59,971 bases of DNA from Candidatus Blautia intestinigallinarum (GCA_019112635.1 DXIX01000003.1:1-59971); one strand, 5' to 3'. Shown: positions 37,052 to 46,469, numbered from the stretch's first letter. Numbers and translations: made by a program. Notes: generated from the letters alone by a model not told the origin.

Positions 37052-37888
37052 TTATCTTCTCAGATTTTCCCAGAGTTCATATGGGATCCGTAGATTTCCT
37101 TTTCCTGTCCCCATCTCGATACCTGGTTTATTGGAGCCATGGAAATCGGATCCACCCGTGATTTTCAGGCCATGTCTCTTGGCCAACGCCCGCATTTCTC
37201 CTTCGTCATTCCACCGGTTTTGGGAATAAATCGCCTCAATTCCATCTGCCCCGGCCTTTTTCATCTCCCGCACCAATTCTTCCAATTTTCCCTTGGAAAA
37301 GCCGTAAATCAGCGGATGAGCCAGGACTGCGTATCCGCCATTTTCTTTTATCAGCCTCACCGCCTGAAATGGCGTTACTTTTTCTCTGGGTACAAAACAA
37401 CACGCCCGGTCGCCCAGATAACGGTCAAAAGCTTCGTTGGTGGATCCGACAAATTTCTTTTCCACCAGAAACCTTGCGAAATGTGCCCGGGTAATCACTG
37501 CGTCAGGAAAGAGTTTCTCCACTTCTTCCTGCGTAATTGAAATCCCGTGTTCCTGCATTTTCCGGATCATCTCTTCGTTGCGCCGGTCTCTGGAATTTCG
37601 AAATCGATCCAGATTTTCCTGAAAATATTCGTCCTCGGGATCGATTCCAAGCCCCAGAACATGCACATCCCTCTTTTCATAAGAAGTTGAGAACTCAATC
37701 CCCGGAATCACACAGACTTCCGTTCCTTCCGCCGCATGGCGGGCTCTTGCTACTCCCTCCGTTGTATCATGATCCGTCAGAGCAAACGCTGACAGTCCTT
37801 TCTGCTTTGCCAATTCCACCAGCTCTTCCGGTGAACACGTCCCATCTGAACAGTCTGAGTGAACATGTAAATCAATCAGTTTTCCCAT
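37052..37888 (-). CDS. PHP-domain phosphoesterase
   Basis: A 278-residue PHP-domain metal-dependent phosphoesterase of the YciV/TrpH type, which includes RNase AM (5'-3' exonuclease acting on short RNAs and pAp). Metal ligands are seen in DLHVHSDCSDGTCSPEEL, LTDHDTTEG, IPGIEFST, HPLIYG and the final GGSDFHGSN. The ATG at 37888 lies about 10 bases after AAAGGAG; a TTG at 37897 is too close to that site. It is a single gene upstream of, and divergent from, the tRNA genes. The exact substrate is not known. Confidence 0.9.
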   Translation of the reverse strand: MGKLIDLHVHSDCSDGTCSPEELVELAKQKGLSAFALTDHDTTEGVARARHAAEGTEVCVIPGIEFSTSYEKRDVHVLGLGIDPEDEYFQENLDRFRNSRDRRNEEMIRKMQEHGISITQEEVEKLFPDAVITRAHFARFLVEKKFVGSTNEAFDRYLGDRACCFVPREKVTPFQAVRLIKENGGYAVLAHPLIYGFSKGKLEELVREMKKAGADGIEAIYSQNRWNDEGEMRALAKRHGLKITGGSDFHGSNKPGIEMGTGKGNLRIPYELWENLRR

Positions 37889-38078
37889 ATCCGTCAATCT
37901 CCTTTCCTGCAGTTTGCCATAAAAATAGCAGAAAGCGCACCAGAAGCACTCACTGCCATCGAATCTCTTTTTCCTGTCAACAGAGTTTTGAACCTTACCT
38001 ACATTTTACCATGTCTCGAATGTAAAGTCCATTTTCTGTTTGAATCGATAAAAAAATCAAAAAAATTAAAAAAAATGC

Positions 38079-38107
38079 TTGCATTTTATCAAAAGGTGTA
38101 GTATTAT
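38079..38107 (+). promoter_or_regulatory. Promoter of the tRNA-Glu pair
   Basis: TTGCAT (38079-38084) and TATTAT (38102-38107) are 17 bp apart, about 34 bp before the first tRNA. Confidence 0.75.
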
Positions 38108-38140
38108 AAGCAAGCACCGATGAGGTACACAAAAAACTTT

Positions 38141-38212
38141 GGTCTGTTGGTCAAGTGGTTAAGACGCTGCCCTCTCACGGCAGAATCAGGGGTTCGACTC
38201 CCCTACAGACTG
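38141..38212 (+). tRNA. tRNA-Glu (anticodon CUC), copy 1
   Basis: A 72-nt cloverleaf: acceptor GGTCTGT with ACAGACT (first pair G-U), anticodon stem CTGCC/GGCAG with loop CTCTCAC, giving anticodon CUC for GAG codons, and T arm AGGGGTTCGACTCCCCT-like. CCA is not encoded. Confidence 0.95.
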
Positions 38213-38236
38213 TTTCGCTTTCCATATTTGTTTTTT

Positions 38237-38308
38237 GGTCTGTTGGTCAAGTGGTTAAGACGCTGCCCTCTCACGGCAGAATCAGGGGTTCGACTCCCCT
38301 ACAGACTG
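38237..38308 (+). tRNA. tRNA-Glu (anticodon CUC), copy 2
   Basis: Identical over all 72 nt to copy 1, starting 96 bp after it. No separate promoter is visible, so the two should be processed from one transcript. CCA is not encoded. Confidence 0.95.
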
Positions 38309-38316
38309 CTAGTTTT

Positions 38317-38358
38317 AAAACATCGTGTTATCATTTGAGATGGTAATGCGGTGTTTTT
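38317..38358 (+). terminator. Terminator of the tRNA-Glu pair
   Basis: AAAACATCGTGTTATCAT pairs, using several G-U pairs, with ATGGTAATGCGGTGTTTT around a TTGAG loop and ends in a T-run just after the second tRNA. Confidence 0.8.
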
Positions 38359-38372
38359 ATTTTACCACCGGC

Positions 38373-38439
38373 AAAAAAACATCCCCATTGAGATTCTGGC
38401 AAAGACTTCTCTCTCCCAGATCTCAAGGAAATGTTTTTA
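38373..38439 (-). terminator. Terminator of the Nudix gene
   Basis: On the minus strand TTGAGATCTGG can pair with CCAGAATCTCAA, extended by an AACAT/ATGTT outer pairing, and TTTTTTT follows. It lies just after the Nudix stop codon. Confidence 0.7.
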
Positions 38440-38449
38440 GAAACTTTAT

Positions 38450-38944
38450 TCAATTTTCATAAGCAAACACATCTTCATAATAGTTCAGCATCGGCATCAG
38501 CTCGCCTGCTTTCGCCAGCTGCCGGATCTCCTCCGGGTCCATCCAGCGCGCGTCCACCACTTCTTCTGCCTGCAGGCGCAACGGAATGTTCTCTTCCTGC
38601 GAAAACAGATAGACATTGTAAAATACCTGGTGCGCATCCTGCCGTTCTGACTTGAAAAGTCTGCCTTTCTTTCTGTCCAGAGCAACCCCCAATTCCTCCT
38701 GAACTTCACGCATAGCTCCCGTTATGCTGTCTTCTCCTGCCAGAACAGACCCTCCTGTGCACTCCCACAGCAGTGGGTAAGATTTCAAAGGGTGTCTCCG
38801 TGACATCAAATATTTTCCGCTCTCACTTCTGATCCACACATGTATGATGGTATGAAAATAACCTGGCGGTATCGGTTTTCCTCGTTCGTGGAATTTCCCC
38901 GTTTTATTTCCATACTTATCATACAAATCCCATAATTCAGCCAT
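38450..38944 (-). CDS. Nudix hydrolase
   Basis: A 164-residue Nudix-family hydrolase. The Nudix box appears intact (consensus Gx5Ex7REUxEExGU) as GGSVLAGEDSITGAMREVQ followed by EELGV, at about residues 60-83. The N-terminus (ELWDLYDKYGNKTGKFHERG) and HTIIHVWIRSESGKYLMSRR resemble the isopentenyl-diphosphate isomerase-like and YfcD-like subgroup; I cannot name the substrate. Strong GGAGG-type site before the ATG. It is a single gene with its own promoter and terminator. Confidence 0.92.
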   Translation of the reverse strand: MAELWDLYDKYGNKTGKFHERGKPIPPGYFHTIIHVWIRSESGKYLMSRRHPLKSYPLLWECTGGSVLAGEDSITGAMREVQEELGVALDRKKGRLFKSERQDAHQVFYNVYLFSQEENIPLRLQAEEVVDARWMDPEEIRQLAKAGELMPMLNYYEDVFAYEN

Positions 38945-38988
38945 AGCCTTCCTCCGTCCATGTACTTCAATAATCCTTCTCTGAGATT

Positions 38989-39017
38989 AGTGTAGACCAT
39001 TTTATGGAACTTTTCAA
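38989..39017 (-). promoter_or_regulatory. Promoter of the Nudix gene
   Basis: On the minus strand TTGAAA and TACACT are 17 bp apart (plus-strand 39012-39017 and 38989-38994). Confidence 0.65.
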
Positions 39018-39025
39018 CGAAAATG

Positions 39026-39532
39026 TCATAGAAAAGGTGAAATTTCTTCCGACCACCGTTCTGTCAGGGCTTCCAGCCGCCAGGAAGCGTTCGCGGGACT
39101 GGTGGAGGGCAGACACACTGCCTCCCTCTTTGTTTTCTCCTCACAATACCTCCGGTACAGTCGAAACGCGGTGGTCCCGTTGGCAAATATCTTTCGGATA
39201 TCTGCATGATCCAGAATCTGATTCAGATCAGACGGCACGACATCCCGGATACTGCTGTCGCTGGAACCTTTAATCCGGCAGCTTTGAACCACATCCCAGA
39301 TTGCGATATGCCCCCTCAGAAGCATCTCCTTTTTCTCCAAGACTGTCTGCGGCACTGGTTCTTTCACCAGTGCCGCAATCACCTTCCAGAATCGGTTCTG
39401 AGGATGATGGTAATAAAACTGTCCCTCTCTGGACTTCACCGAGGGAAAAGTCCCCAGAATCAAAACTTTGGATTTCTCATCAAAAACCGGAGAAAATTCA
39501 TGAAAAACCTGTATATATTCTCTCCCGTTCAT
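39026..39532 (-). CDS. UDG-superfamily DNA glycosylase, deoxyinosine glycosylase-like
   Basis: A 168-residue uracil-DNA-glycosylase-superfamily protein. It resembles the hypoxanthine/deoxyinosine glycosylase group: VLILGTFPSVKSREGQFYYH at the first motif, NRFWKVIAALV, and SPANAS (in LPSTSPANAS) at the C-terminal motif. It would excise damaged or deaminated bases. The ATG at 39532 lies 4 bp after the ppk stop with AGAGGAAG upstream; upstream in-frame starts overlap ppk heavily. Base specificity is inferred from family likeness. It is the last gene of the folC-to-ppk operon. Confidence 0.85.
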   Translation of the reverse strand: MNGREYIQVFHEFSPVFDEKSKVLILGTFPSVKSREGQFYYHHPQNRFWKVIAALVKEPVPQTVLEKKEMLLRGHIAIWDVVQSCRIKGSSDSSIRDVVPSDLNQILDHADIRKIFANGTTAFRLYRRYCEEKTKREAVCLPSTSPANASWRLEALTERWSEEISPFL

Positions 39533-39536
39533 CAAA

Positions 39537-41687
39537 TCAGTCTTCTTCCTCAGGGTCTTCTGCAGGTTCTGCTGGAATAAACAGTCTTGTCTGCTCTTTT
39601 GCTGTCTTTTCCTTTGCCTGCTCCTGTGCTTCACGGCAGAATTCCATCTGGGAATTCACCAGGGTTTTTCCACGGCGGTCCGGTTTGATATACGTACCGT
39701 CCGCCTGGAGAACATGTGCTTTTCGGTTATCCATCAGTTCCACATCCAGAATATGGATAACCTGTCTCTTAATGTTCTCATCTTCCACCGGAAATACGAT
39801 CTCCACGCGGCGGTCCAGATTTCTCGGCATCCAATCAGCACTTCCCATGAAGACTTCCTCTCCTCCATTGTTGTAGAAATAAAAGATTCGGCTGTGTTCC
39901 AGGAAATCGCCCACAATTGAGCGGACGGTAATGTTCTCACTCACTCCCGGAATTCCCACCTTCAGACAGCAGATTCCACGTACAACCAGATCAATCTTCA
40001 CACCACAGGAGGATGCGTAATACAAAGCTTCCATAATCTTAGGATCGCAAAGAGAGTTCATCTTTGCCATGATTCTGGCCTCTCTTCCTTCTTTCGCGTG
40101 ATTGGCCTCCATCTCGATCATCTTCAGGAATCGGTCCTTCATCCACAGCGGAGCTACAACCAGTTTGTTCCAGTACTTCGGCTCAGAATAACCGGAAAGC
40201 ATGTTAAATACCGCAGTGGCATCCTCCCCGATTCTCGCGTCACAGGTGAACAGACCACAGTCTGTGTAAAGCTTCGCCGTGGAGTCATTGTAGTTACCCG
40301 TTCCAAGATGCACATAACGGCGGATACCTGTGTCTTCCCGGCGTACAACGAGTGTGATTTTACTGTGTGTTTTCAGGCCGACCAGACCATAGATCACATG
40401 GCAGCCTGCTTTCTCAAGTTTCTTCGCCCACACAATATTATTTTCCTCATCAAATCTGGCTTTTAATTCCACCAGAACACTGACCTGCTTGCCGTTTTCT
40501 GCTGCCTGGGCCAGAGCTGCCACAATCGGTGAATGGCCGCTGACACGGTAAAGCGTCTGTTTGATGGCAAGCACGTTGGGATCCTTTGCTGCCTGCTGTA
40601 CAAACTGTACCACCGGGTCGAAACTCATGTAAGGATGATGTACGAAGACATCTCCCTCCCGGATCCGGTCAAACAGGTTATCATAGCCGCGGAAAGCCGC
40701 CACCGGTGCTGGCGTATATCCTTCTGTTTTATATTCGTCAAATCCATCCAGACCGTACACCTTCATCAGAACCGTCAAATCCAGCGGGCCGGGGATCATA
40801 AAAATGTCATCATTTTTGATATCAAACTCTGTCTTCAGAATCTTCAGCAGTCTGGGATCCATCTTTTCTTCCACTTCCAGACGGATCACTTCACCCCACT
40901 GACGTTTCTTCAGCTGTTTCTGAATCTCCACCAGAAGATCCTCTGCCTCATCCTCGTCAATGCTCAAATCCGCGTTTCTCATAATACGGTAGGGGTGGGC
41001 ACAGACCACATCATTATTCAGGAAAAGCTTTCCAATATTTCTCTCAATCACTTCTTCCAGGAAGATAATTGCCTTGGTCTTCTCACTGCTTCCCGGAATC
41101 TGTATGACCCGAGGCAGCACGGAGGGAACCTGAACAGTCGCAAAGTCCAGAACTTTCCCGCCCTTTTTGTCTTTTTTGGCAATCAGAGCGCCGATATTCA
41201 GAGATTTATTCCGAATCAGTGGAAATGGGCGTGAAGAATCCAGTGCCATAGGTGTCAGAACCGGATACACGTTCTCCTCAAAATACTCATCCACATATTT
41301 TTTCTGTTCCTCTGAGAGCATTTCATGTTCCTGAATCACGTGAAGACCGGCTTTTTCCAGGGCTGGAAGCACGGAACGGTTGTAGGTACTGTACTGTACC
41401 TGAACCAGTTCATGTGTCTTCTTGCTGATCTGTGCCAGCTGCTCTTTGGGCGTCAGACCCGCAATGTCAGGTTTCTCATATTTGGCGTGCACCTGATCTT
41501 TCAGAGATGCCACACGCACCATATAAAATTCATCCAGGTTCGAAGAAGTAATGCTCAGAAATTTCAGTCTCTCAAACAGAGGCAAGGTCTTATCTCTCGC
41601 CTCACTGAGAACACGCTCGTCAAATTTAATCCAGCTCAGTTCCCGATTCACATAGTATTCCGGTTTTTCAAACTTTTTAAGGTCCAT
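39537..41687 (-). CDS. ppk: Polyphosphate kinase 1
   Basis: A 716-residue Ppk1 that transfers the ATP gamma-phosphate to polyphosphate, reversibly. The N-terminal domain begins YYVNRELSWIKFDERVLSEA; the head and the two phospholipase-D-like catalytic domains follow, with the phosphohistidine in GLKTHSKITLVVRRE (about 435-449) and RRYVHLGTGNYND next to it. The C-terminus ends in an acidic tail. It starts 13 bp after the exopolyphosphatase gene; making and breaking enzymes are thus in one operon. Confidence 0.97.
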   Translation of the reverse strand: MDLKKFEKPEYYVNRELSWIKFDERVLSEARDKTLPLFERLKFLSITSSNLDEFYMVRVASLKDQVHAKYEKPDIAGLTPKEQLAQISKKTHELVQVQYSTYNRSVLPALEKAGLHVIQEHEMLSEEQKKYVDEYFEENVYPVLTPMALDSSRPFPLIRNKSLNIGALIAKKDKKGGKVLDFATVQVPSVLPRVIQIPGSSEKTKAIIFLEEVIERNIGKLFLNNDVVCAHPYRIMRNADLSIDEDEAEDLLVEIQKQLKKRQWGEVIRLEVEEKMDPRLLKILKTEFDIKNDDIFMIPGPLDLTVLMKVYGLDGFDEYKTEGYTPAPVAAFRGYDNLFDRIREGDVFVHHPYMSFDPVVQFVQQAAKDPNVLAIKQTLYRVSGHSPIVAALAQAAENGKQVSVLVELKARFDEENNIVWAKKLEKAGCHVIYGLVGLKTHSKITLVVRREDTGIRRYVHLGTGNYNDSTAKLYTDCGLFTCDARIGEDATAVFNMLSGYSEPKYWNKLVVAPLWMKDRFLKMIEMEANHAKEGREARIMAKMNSLCDPKIMEALYYASSCGVKIDLVVRGICCLKVGIPGVSENITVRSIVGDFLEHSRIFYFYNNGGEEVFMGSADWMPRNLDRRVEIVFPVEDENIKRQVIHILDVELMDNRKAHVLQADGTYIKPDRRGKTLVNSQMEFCREAQEQAKEKTAKEQTRLFIPAEPAEDPEEED

Positions 41688-41700
41688 TTCTTCCTCCCCC

Positions 41701-43236
41701 TTATCTCTTTCTCTTACGCTTAATTACCGGGCGAATGCCAAAAATCGTCTCAAAGAAAGCCAGTTTGTCTTTCAAAAGTCCCAGCTCCAGGCTGACATCT
41801 TTGCTGGAATCCACAATCACATGCAGCTCATCATCCCGGATCACCGCACGCAGCGCCTCCACTTTCTGATAATGGCTTCTGTCCATGGCATTGGCCAGTC
41901 TCAGAATTGCCACCATCTTCGCAATCAGGAGATAACTTTCTTTGTCCAGCCCTTCCTGCCGGCTGACCTCCTCAAAATCCGCGAAATCTTCCCGATTATA
42001 CCGGACCACATTGGCAATGATCTTCTGCTCCTGCTGGGACAGACCAATGATCTCCGTGTACCGGATAATATTATAGGAACATTCTGCCACATTCGTCATA
42101 CTGATATATTTTCCGCAGTCATGGAGAAGAACCGCAATCTGCAGAAGGAGACGTTCTCTTGCCCCCATACCATGGATCTTTTTCATTCCATCGAAAATCA
42201 TCAGGGCAAGATTCGTGGTTCCCTGAATATGATTTTTCCCGCTGGAGAAACGTTTGCCAATGTTTCTGGCCGCCACCAGGATATCGTTTTCAAAATTGTG
42301 ATTCGTTTTCAATATCTTATGTTTCTCACCATAGTCATAGGCAATTCCGTCCGCAAGACTCACACCCGGCGCCCAGATTGCCTCTGCCCCGAACAGATCA
42401 ATGATATTTTTGTAAATAACCATCATAGGCACCACCAAAGAAGCATACTCTGACGGAATATCCATCTCCAGGGCCAGCGAATCTGCCGTCTTGTAGACAA
42501 GCTGCTCATAGCGCTCATTGAATTCTTCTTTTGTGATAATCCAGTCTGTCAGTTTCTCACGGAAAATAATATCCTGAAGGAAATCTCCCAGCAGAATCAC
42601 ATTTTTGATATTGCGGTCTTTCAGGTATAATCTTTCAAATACAATCAGCTCATTTCGAATGTACTCCGCAATCAGCTGATCATAATGCGTGGTCTCTTTC
42701 ATCAGGTTGCGCAGTCTTTCACGGATACGCAGACTTCCGATTCTTAGATTCTGGGTTGTCACAAGAGTATCCTTGTCGAAAAGGGAAATCTGGGTACTTC
42801 CGCCGCCCACGTCCACAATCGCTGTTCCTTTTTGAATCATTTTTTTAAACCCTGTCTCAATGGCAGCGATCGACTTATATCCCAGAAAATGCTGTTCCGA
42901 GCTGCTCAGAATCTCTACTTTCATTCCCGTGCGGCGGTAAATCTGTTCCAGGGTGATACTGGGATTCTCCAGCTCCCGGAAGGCACTGGTGGCACAGACA
43001 CGGTAATCCTGTACCCGATATCCTTCCATAATCTCCCGGAATCCCTCCAGGACCTTACACAGTTCCTGCAGGCGTTCTCCCCCGAGATGTCTCTGACTGT
43101 AAGTATCTTTTCCCAGATCCATACGGTAGCGAATGTAGTCTACTTCCCGCAGACCTGCCTTCTTCGAGATTTCGAAGACTTTCATGCTTACCTCATAGGA
43201 GCCCAGGTCAATAGCCGCAAATGTGGTAATCGCCAT
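41701..43236 (-). CDS. ppx: Exopolyphosphatase / GppA-family with HD domain
   Basis: A 511-residue Ppx/GppA phosphatase: actin-like ATPase fold with FAAIDLGSYEVSMKVFEI at the N-terminus and IVDVGGGSTQISLF at about 135-150, then a C-terminal HD-like domain with LLHDCGKYISM. It should release phosphate from polyphosphate, or act on pppGpp, as GppA does. The pairing with ppk, which starts 13 bp downstream, supports polyphosphate as substrate. Confidence 0.95.
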   Translation of the reverse strand: MAITTFAAIDLGSYEVSMKVFEISKKAGLREVDYIRYRMDLGKDTYSQRHLGGERLQELCKVLEGFREIMEGYRVQDYRVCATSAFRELENPSITLEQIYRRTGMKVEILSSSEQHFLGYKSIAAIETGFKKMIQKGTAIVDVGGGSTQISLFDKDTLVTTQNLRIGSLRIRERLRNLMKETTHYDQLIAEYIRNELIVFERLYLKDRNIKNVILLGDFLQDIIFREKLTDWIITKEEFNERYEQLVYKTADSLALEMDIPSEYASLVVPMMVIYKNIIDLFGAEAIWAPGVSLADGIAYDYGEKHKILKTNHNFENDILVAARNIGKRFSSGKNHIQGTTNLALMIFDGMKKIHGMGARERLLLQIAVLLHDCGKYISMTNVAECSYNIIRYTEIIGLSQQEQKIIANVVRYNREDFADFEEVSRQEGLDKESYLLIAKMVAILRLANAMDRSHYQKVEALRAVIRDDELHVIVDSSKDVSLELGLLKDKLAFFETIFGIRPVIKRKRKR

Positions 43237-43253
43237 ACCTTTCTTCCTCCCTT

Positions 43254-44558
43254 TTACTTTTGTTGTCCAAGAAGATAGTCAATAAACTGCTGCGCTGTCC
43301 GTCCGGTCAGACCTCCGTGATTTAATTCCCAACGGTTTGCCTCCAGAAGAAGCTGCTCTTCAGGCATGGTAATTCCATAACGGTTTGCCAGCACTTTGAC
43401 GATATTCTGAAACTCTTTCTTATCCGGCGCGCCGAAATAAATGGTCACTCCGAACCGGTAGACCAAAGAAAGCTTTTCCTGGACAGTGTCTGAAGAATGA
43501 AGATCATTATCATCCATTCGCTCCAGTTTGTCCCCATAGTTTTCCCGAATCAGATGACGGCGGTTGGATGTGGCATAGATCAGCACATTCTCCGGTTTTT
43601 TCTCCAGGCCGCCCTCAATGACTGCCTTCAGATATTTATACTCAATCTCAAATTCTTCAAATGAAAGGTCATCCATATAGATGATAAATTTGTAATTTCG
43701 ATTCTTGATCTGAGAGATGACCTCGTTGAGATCCTGGAACTGATGCTTGTACACTTCGATAATGCGAAGTCCCTGATCATAATACTGATTCAGAATTCCC
43801 TTGATGCTGGAGGATTTACCCGTTCCCGCGTCACCGAAAAGCAGGCAGTTGTTCGCCTTTCTTCCCTGCACAAAAGCTTCTGTGTTATCAATCAGTTTTT
43901 TCTTCGCAATCTCATATCCCACCAGATCATCCAGATAGACATGAGCGATTTTCGTGATCGGCTCAATCACCACTTTTCCCTTTTCATCATGGCCGACCCG
44001 GAAAGCCTTGTGCAGTCCCAATTTTCCCACACCGAATTCCCGGTAAAACTCCACCATGTCATCCATGAATTCATCCGTATCCTTCGTCTGGCCAAGTTTC
44101 CTGCTCAGTTCACAGATCCGGTCACGAATTCTCTTGTTGAACAGTTTGCTGTTCTCATTGATATTCTCATAGTGAACCATAAGGTCACTCCACAGATTGC
44201 CGAAAGCCTCATCAAAATCTGTGAAATCAAAATCATAGAGTTCTTTGAAAATTTCAAAATCATGGCGCGCAATCTGATTGATGGTTCCTTCCACAGCTCC
44301 CACAATTTCGCAGGAAGTACTGAAAGCATTCTCGTGGTTTACCAGCAGAAAAGTCAGATAGTTATGCCACAGATTTCCGGAAAATCCGTAAGCGCCTGCC
44401 AGCTCCACCAATTGATTCACACACTGAAAAAATTCTGAACCGCATAATTTTAATTCTTCCCGGCCCTCTTTGCTGACTCCCATCAGTTCCGTCATCAGCT
44501 CCAGGATCTCACCGTGTTCAAAATCACGGTATAAAATACATTCTTTTGTCCCTGTCAT
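43254..44558 (-). CDS. DUF815-type AAA+ ATPase
   Basis: A 434-residue protein of the DUF815 ATPase family. A helical N-terminal half (about 1-210) is followed by an AAA+ core: Walker A FGDAGTGKSSS (about 241-251), Walker B-like FIIYMDDLSFE (about 290-300), and an Arg-containing YATSNRRHLIRENYGDKLER. No membrane segment. The family has no settled function. It lies between folC (29 bp upstream) and ppx (17 bp downstream) in one operon. Confidence 0.88.
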   Translation of the reverse strand: MTGTKECILYRDFEHGEILELMTELMGVSKEGREELKLCGSEFFQCVNQLVELAGAYGFSGNLWHNYLTFLLVNHENAFSTSCEIVGAVEGTINQIARHDFEIFKELYDFDFTDFDEAFGNLWSDLMVHYENINENSKLFNKRIRDRICELSRKLGQTKDTDEFMDDMVEFYREFGVGKLGLHKAFRVGHDEKGKVVIEPITKIAHVYLDDLVGYEIAKKKLIDNTEAFVQGRKANNCLLFGDAGTGKSSSIKGILNQYYDQGLRIIEVYKHQFQDLNEVISQIKNRNYKFIIYMDDLSFEEFEIEYKYLKAVIEGGLEKKPENVLIYATSNRRHLIRENYGDKLERMDDNDLHSSDTVQEKLSLVYRFGVTIYFGAPDKKEFQNIVKVLANRYGITMPEEQLLLEANRWELNHGGLTGRTAQQFIDYLLGQQK

Positions 44559-44587
44559 GGTCTCATCCCCGCTCTGTTTTTATATTG

Positions 44588-45883
44588 TCACTCAATAAGT
44601 TCTCTGTGTTTTTTGACAATCTTTGTCATTTCTCCCAGGAAAGACAGTGATCCAAAAGCCAGAATCACATCCTCATCTCCTGCTTTTTCATAGGCCTTCT
44701 GGGCCGCTTCTTCCAGGCTGTCTGCCGGATGTACGCAGGAGTGATATCTGCCGGCCGCCTCTGCCAGTTCCCCGGCAGTCAGAGTTCTCGTCTCGGGCGT
44801 TGTGGACACTGTGAAAATCTCCTTTGCGTAGGGAGTCATAATCCGCAGAACCTGGTCATAATCTTTGTCCCGGTACATTCCCATAATGAAATAGATATTT
44901 TTCCCCTGGAAATAACGCCGCACAGATTCTTCCAGTCTTCTGGCAGCATCCGGATTGTGAGCTCCGTCCACCACAAAGAGCGGTTTTTGATCGATCACAG
45001 TGAACCTGCCGCCCCAACGGGTATTTTTCAGTCCCCGCTGTGCCGCTTTTGTCCCCACCGGATATCCCCTCTTCGCCAACTCATCCAGAGCTGTCAGGGC
45101 CAGAACCGCATTCTCGATCTGGCAGACTCCCGCCAGCGATATCTCATACTCTGTCCCCCGCCAACGAAATCTCTGTCCCAGGCAAGAGCTCTCCTGTACT
45201 TTTACTTCACTCATATCCGGACAGACCAGAGCGACTTTCTGCTTTTCGCATTCTTCTTCGATCACCCCTGCCGCCTCAGGTTTTTGTACTGCGCTTACCA
45301 CCGTGCAGCCCGGTTTGATTATCCCGGCTTTTACCCTGGCAATTTCACCCAGTGTATCGCCGAGAAAGCCCATGTGATCCATTCCCACCGGGGTCAGAAC
45401 CGCAAGTAAGGTATTCTTCACCACATTTGTGGCGTCTGTGGCTCCTCCCATACCGGTTTCCAGAACTACCAGATCACATTTTTCTTCCTGAAAATATAAA
45501 AAAGCCACGGCTGTCTCTATCTCAAAGGGAGTGGGATGTGCTCTTCCTTCGCCTGCCATCTCTTCTGCGGCAGCGGCGACTCTGGTGAGATGTCTGGCAA
45601 AAGCCTCCCGACTGATGTTTTCACCATTTACTGCCATAATCTCTCTGTATGAATAGATTGCGGGGGAGGTATATCTTCCCACCTTGTATCCTGCTTCCTT
45701 CAATGCCGTGGATATATAAGCCAGCGTGGAACCTTTTCCATTCGTTCCAGCCGCATGAATAAATTTCAGATCATCCTGGGGATTTCCCAGCCGTCTCATC
45801 AATTCTATAATATTTTCCAAACCCAGTACTCTTCCATAACAATTGACCTGTTCAATATAGGCCCTACTCTCCTGGTAATTCAT
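44588..45883 (-). CDS. folC: Folylpolyglutamate synthase / dihydrofolate synthase
   Basis: A 431-residue Mur-ligase-like enzyme that adds glutamates to folates. The ATP loop is HAAGTNGKGSTLAYISTA (about 43-60), with SPAIYSYREIMAVNGE, PTPFEIETAVAFLYF, MDHMGFLGDTLGEIA and DGAHNPDAARRLEESVR as further family motifs. AGGAGG-like site before the ATG. It is the first gene of the folC-DUF815-ppx-ppk-glycosylase operon and has a good promoter upstream. Confidence 0.96.
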   Translation of the reverse strand: MNYQESRAYIEQVNCYGRVLGLENIIELMRRLGNPQDDLKFIHAAGTNGKGSTLAYISTALKEAGYKVGRYTSPAIYSYREIMAVNGENISREAFARHLTRVAAAAEEMAGEGRAHPTPFEIETAVAFLYFQEEKCDLVVLETGMGGATDATNVVKNTLLAVLTPVGMDHMGFLGDTLGEIARVKAGIIKPGCTVVSAVQKPEAAGVIEEECEKQKVALVCPDMSEVKVQESSCLGQRFRWRGTEYEISLAGVCQIENAVLALTALDELAKRGYPVGTKAAQRGLKNTRWGGRFTVIDQKPLFVVDGAHNPDAARRLEESVRRYFQGKNIYFIMGMYRDKDYDQVLRIMTPYAKEIFTVSTTPETRTLTAGELAEAAGRYHSCVHPADSLEEAAQKAYEKAGDEDVILAFGSLSFLGEMTKIVKKHRELIE

Positions 45884-45915
45884 ATATTCCTCCGTCTTTC
45901 AAGTGATTCCATTTC

Positions 45916-45944
45916 AGTATATTACATGAATTCCCATTTTTCAA
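45916..45944 (-). promoter_or_regulatory. Promoter of the folC-ppk operon
   Basis: On the minus strand TTGAAA and TATACT are 17 bp apart (plus-strand 45939-45944 and 45916-45921), about 30 bp before the folC start. Confidence 0.75.
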
Positions 45945-46064
45945 GGCAGGAAAAGGGAAGAATAGGCTTTGAAATGTAAAATTTAAATATATTCCGGTCT
46001 CTCTCATGTTTTCTTCATTTCAGGAGATACTACTCTTACCAGCTCATGATTTTGGAGGTTATAT

Positions 46065-46469
46065 ATGAAAAATCAGTTTTTATTCTGTGGAAGCGTGGGA
46101 TGGGGTTTGGAGATTCTCTGGACTGGTCTTCACAGCCTCCACGATGGAGAACCTACACTCAGCGGGACTTCCTCTCTCTGGATGTTTCCCATCTATGGCA
46201 TGGCCTCTTTGATCGGTCCTGTCTCCCACCATCTGGCCAGACTTCCTTTTTTCCTCAGGGGGACTATCTACGCCGCCGGAATTTATCTGGTGGAATTCAC
46301 ATCAGGCTCTCTGCTTCGCCATTTCCACGCCTGCCCCTGGGATTACAGCGACAGATGCCACTGCCATTACAAAGGTCTGATCCGTCTGGACTACGCACCT
46401 CTTTGGTTCCTGATCGGTCTGTTCTACGAAAAGCTTTTAAATTTTAATGTCCCAAAATCCTCCCTGTGA
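46065..46469 (+). CDS. Small membrane protein, putative ABC transporter CmpB type
   Basis: A 134-residue protein of the group annotated as putative ABC-transporter permease, CmpB type (PF06541). Three hydrophobic stretches (about 5-20, 38-52, 58-85) and a conserved C-terminal CPWDYSDRCHCHYKGLIRL and YAPLWFLIGLFYEK support the family. No ATPase partner is adjacent, so transport is unproven. TGGAGG precedes the ATG. It lies between the divergent folC promoter and pyrB; I see no convincing promoter of its own. Confidence 0.82.
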   Translation: MKNQFLFCGSVGWGLEILWTGLHSLHDGEPTLSGTSSLWMFPIYGMASLIGPVSHHLARLPFFLRGTIYAAGIYLVEFTSGSLLRHFHACPWDYSDRCHCHYKGLIRLDYAPLWFLIGLFYEKLLNFNVPKSSL

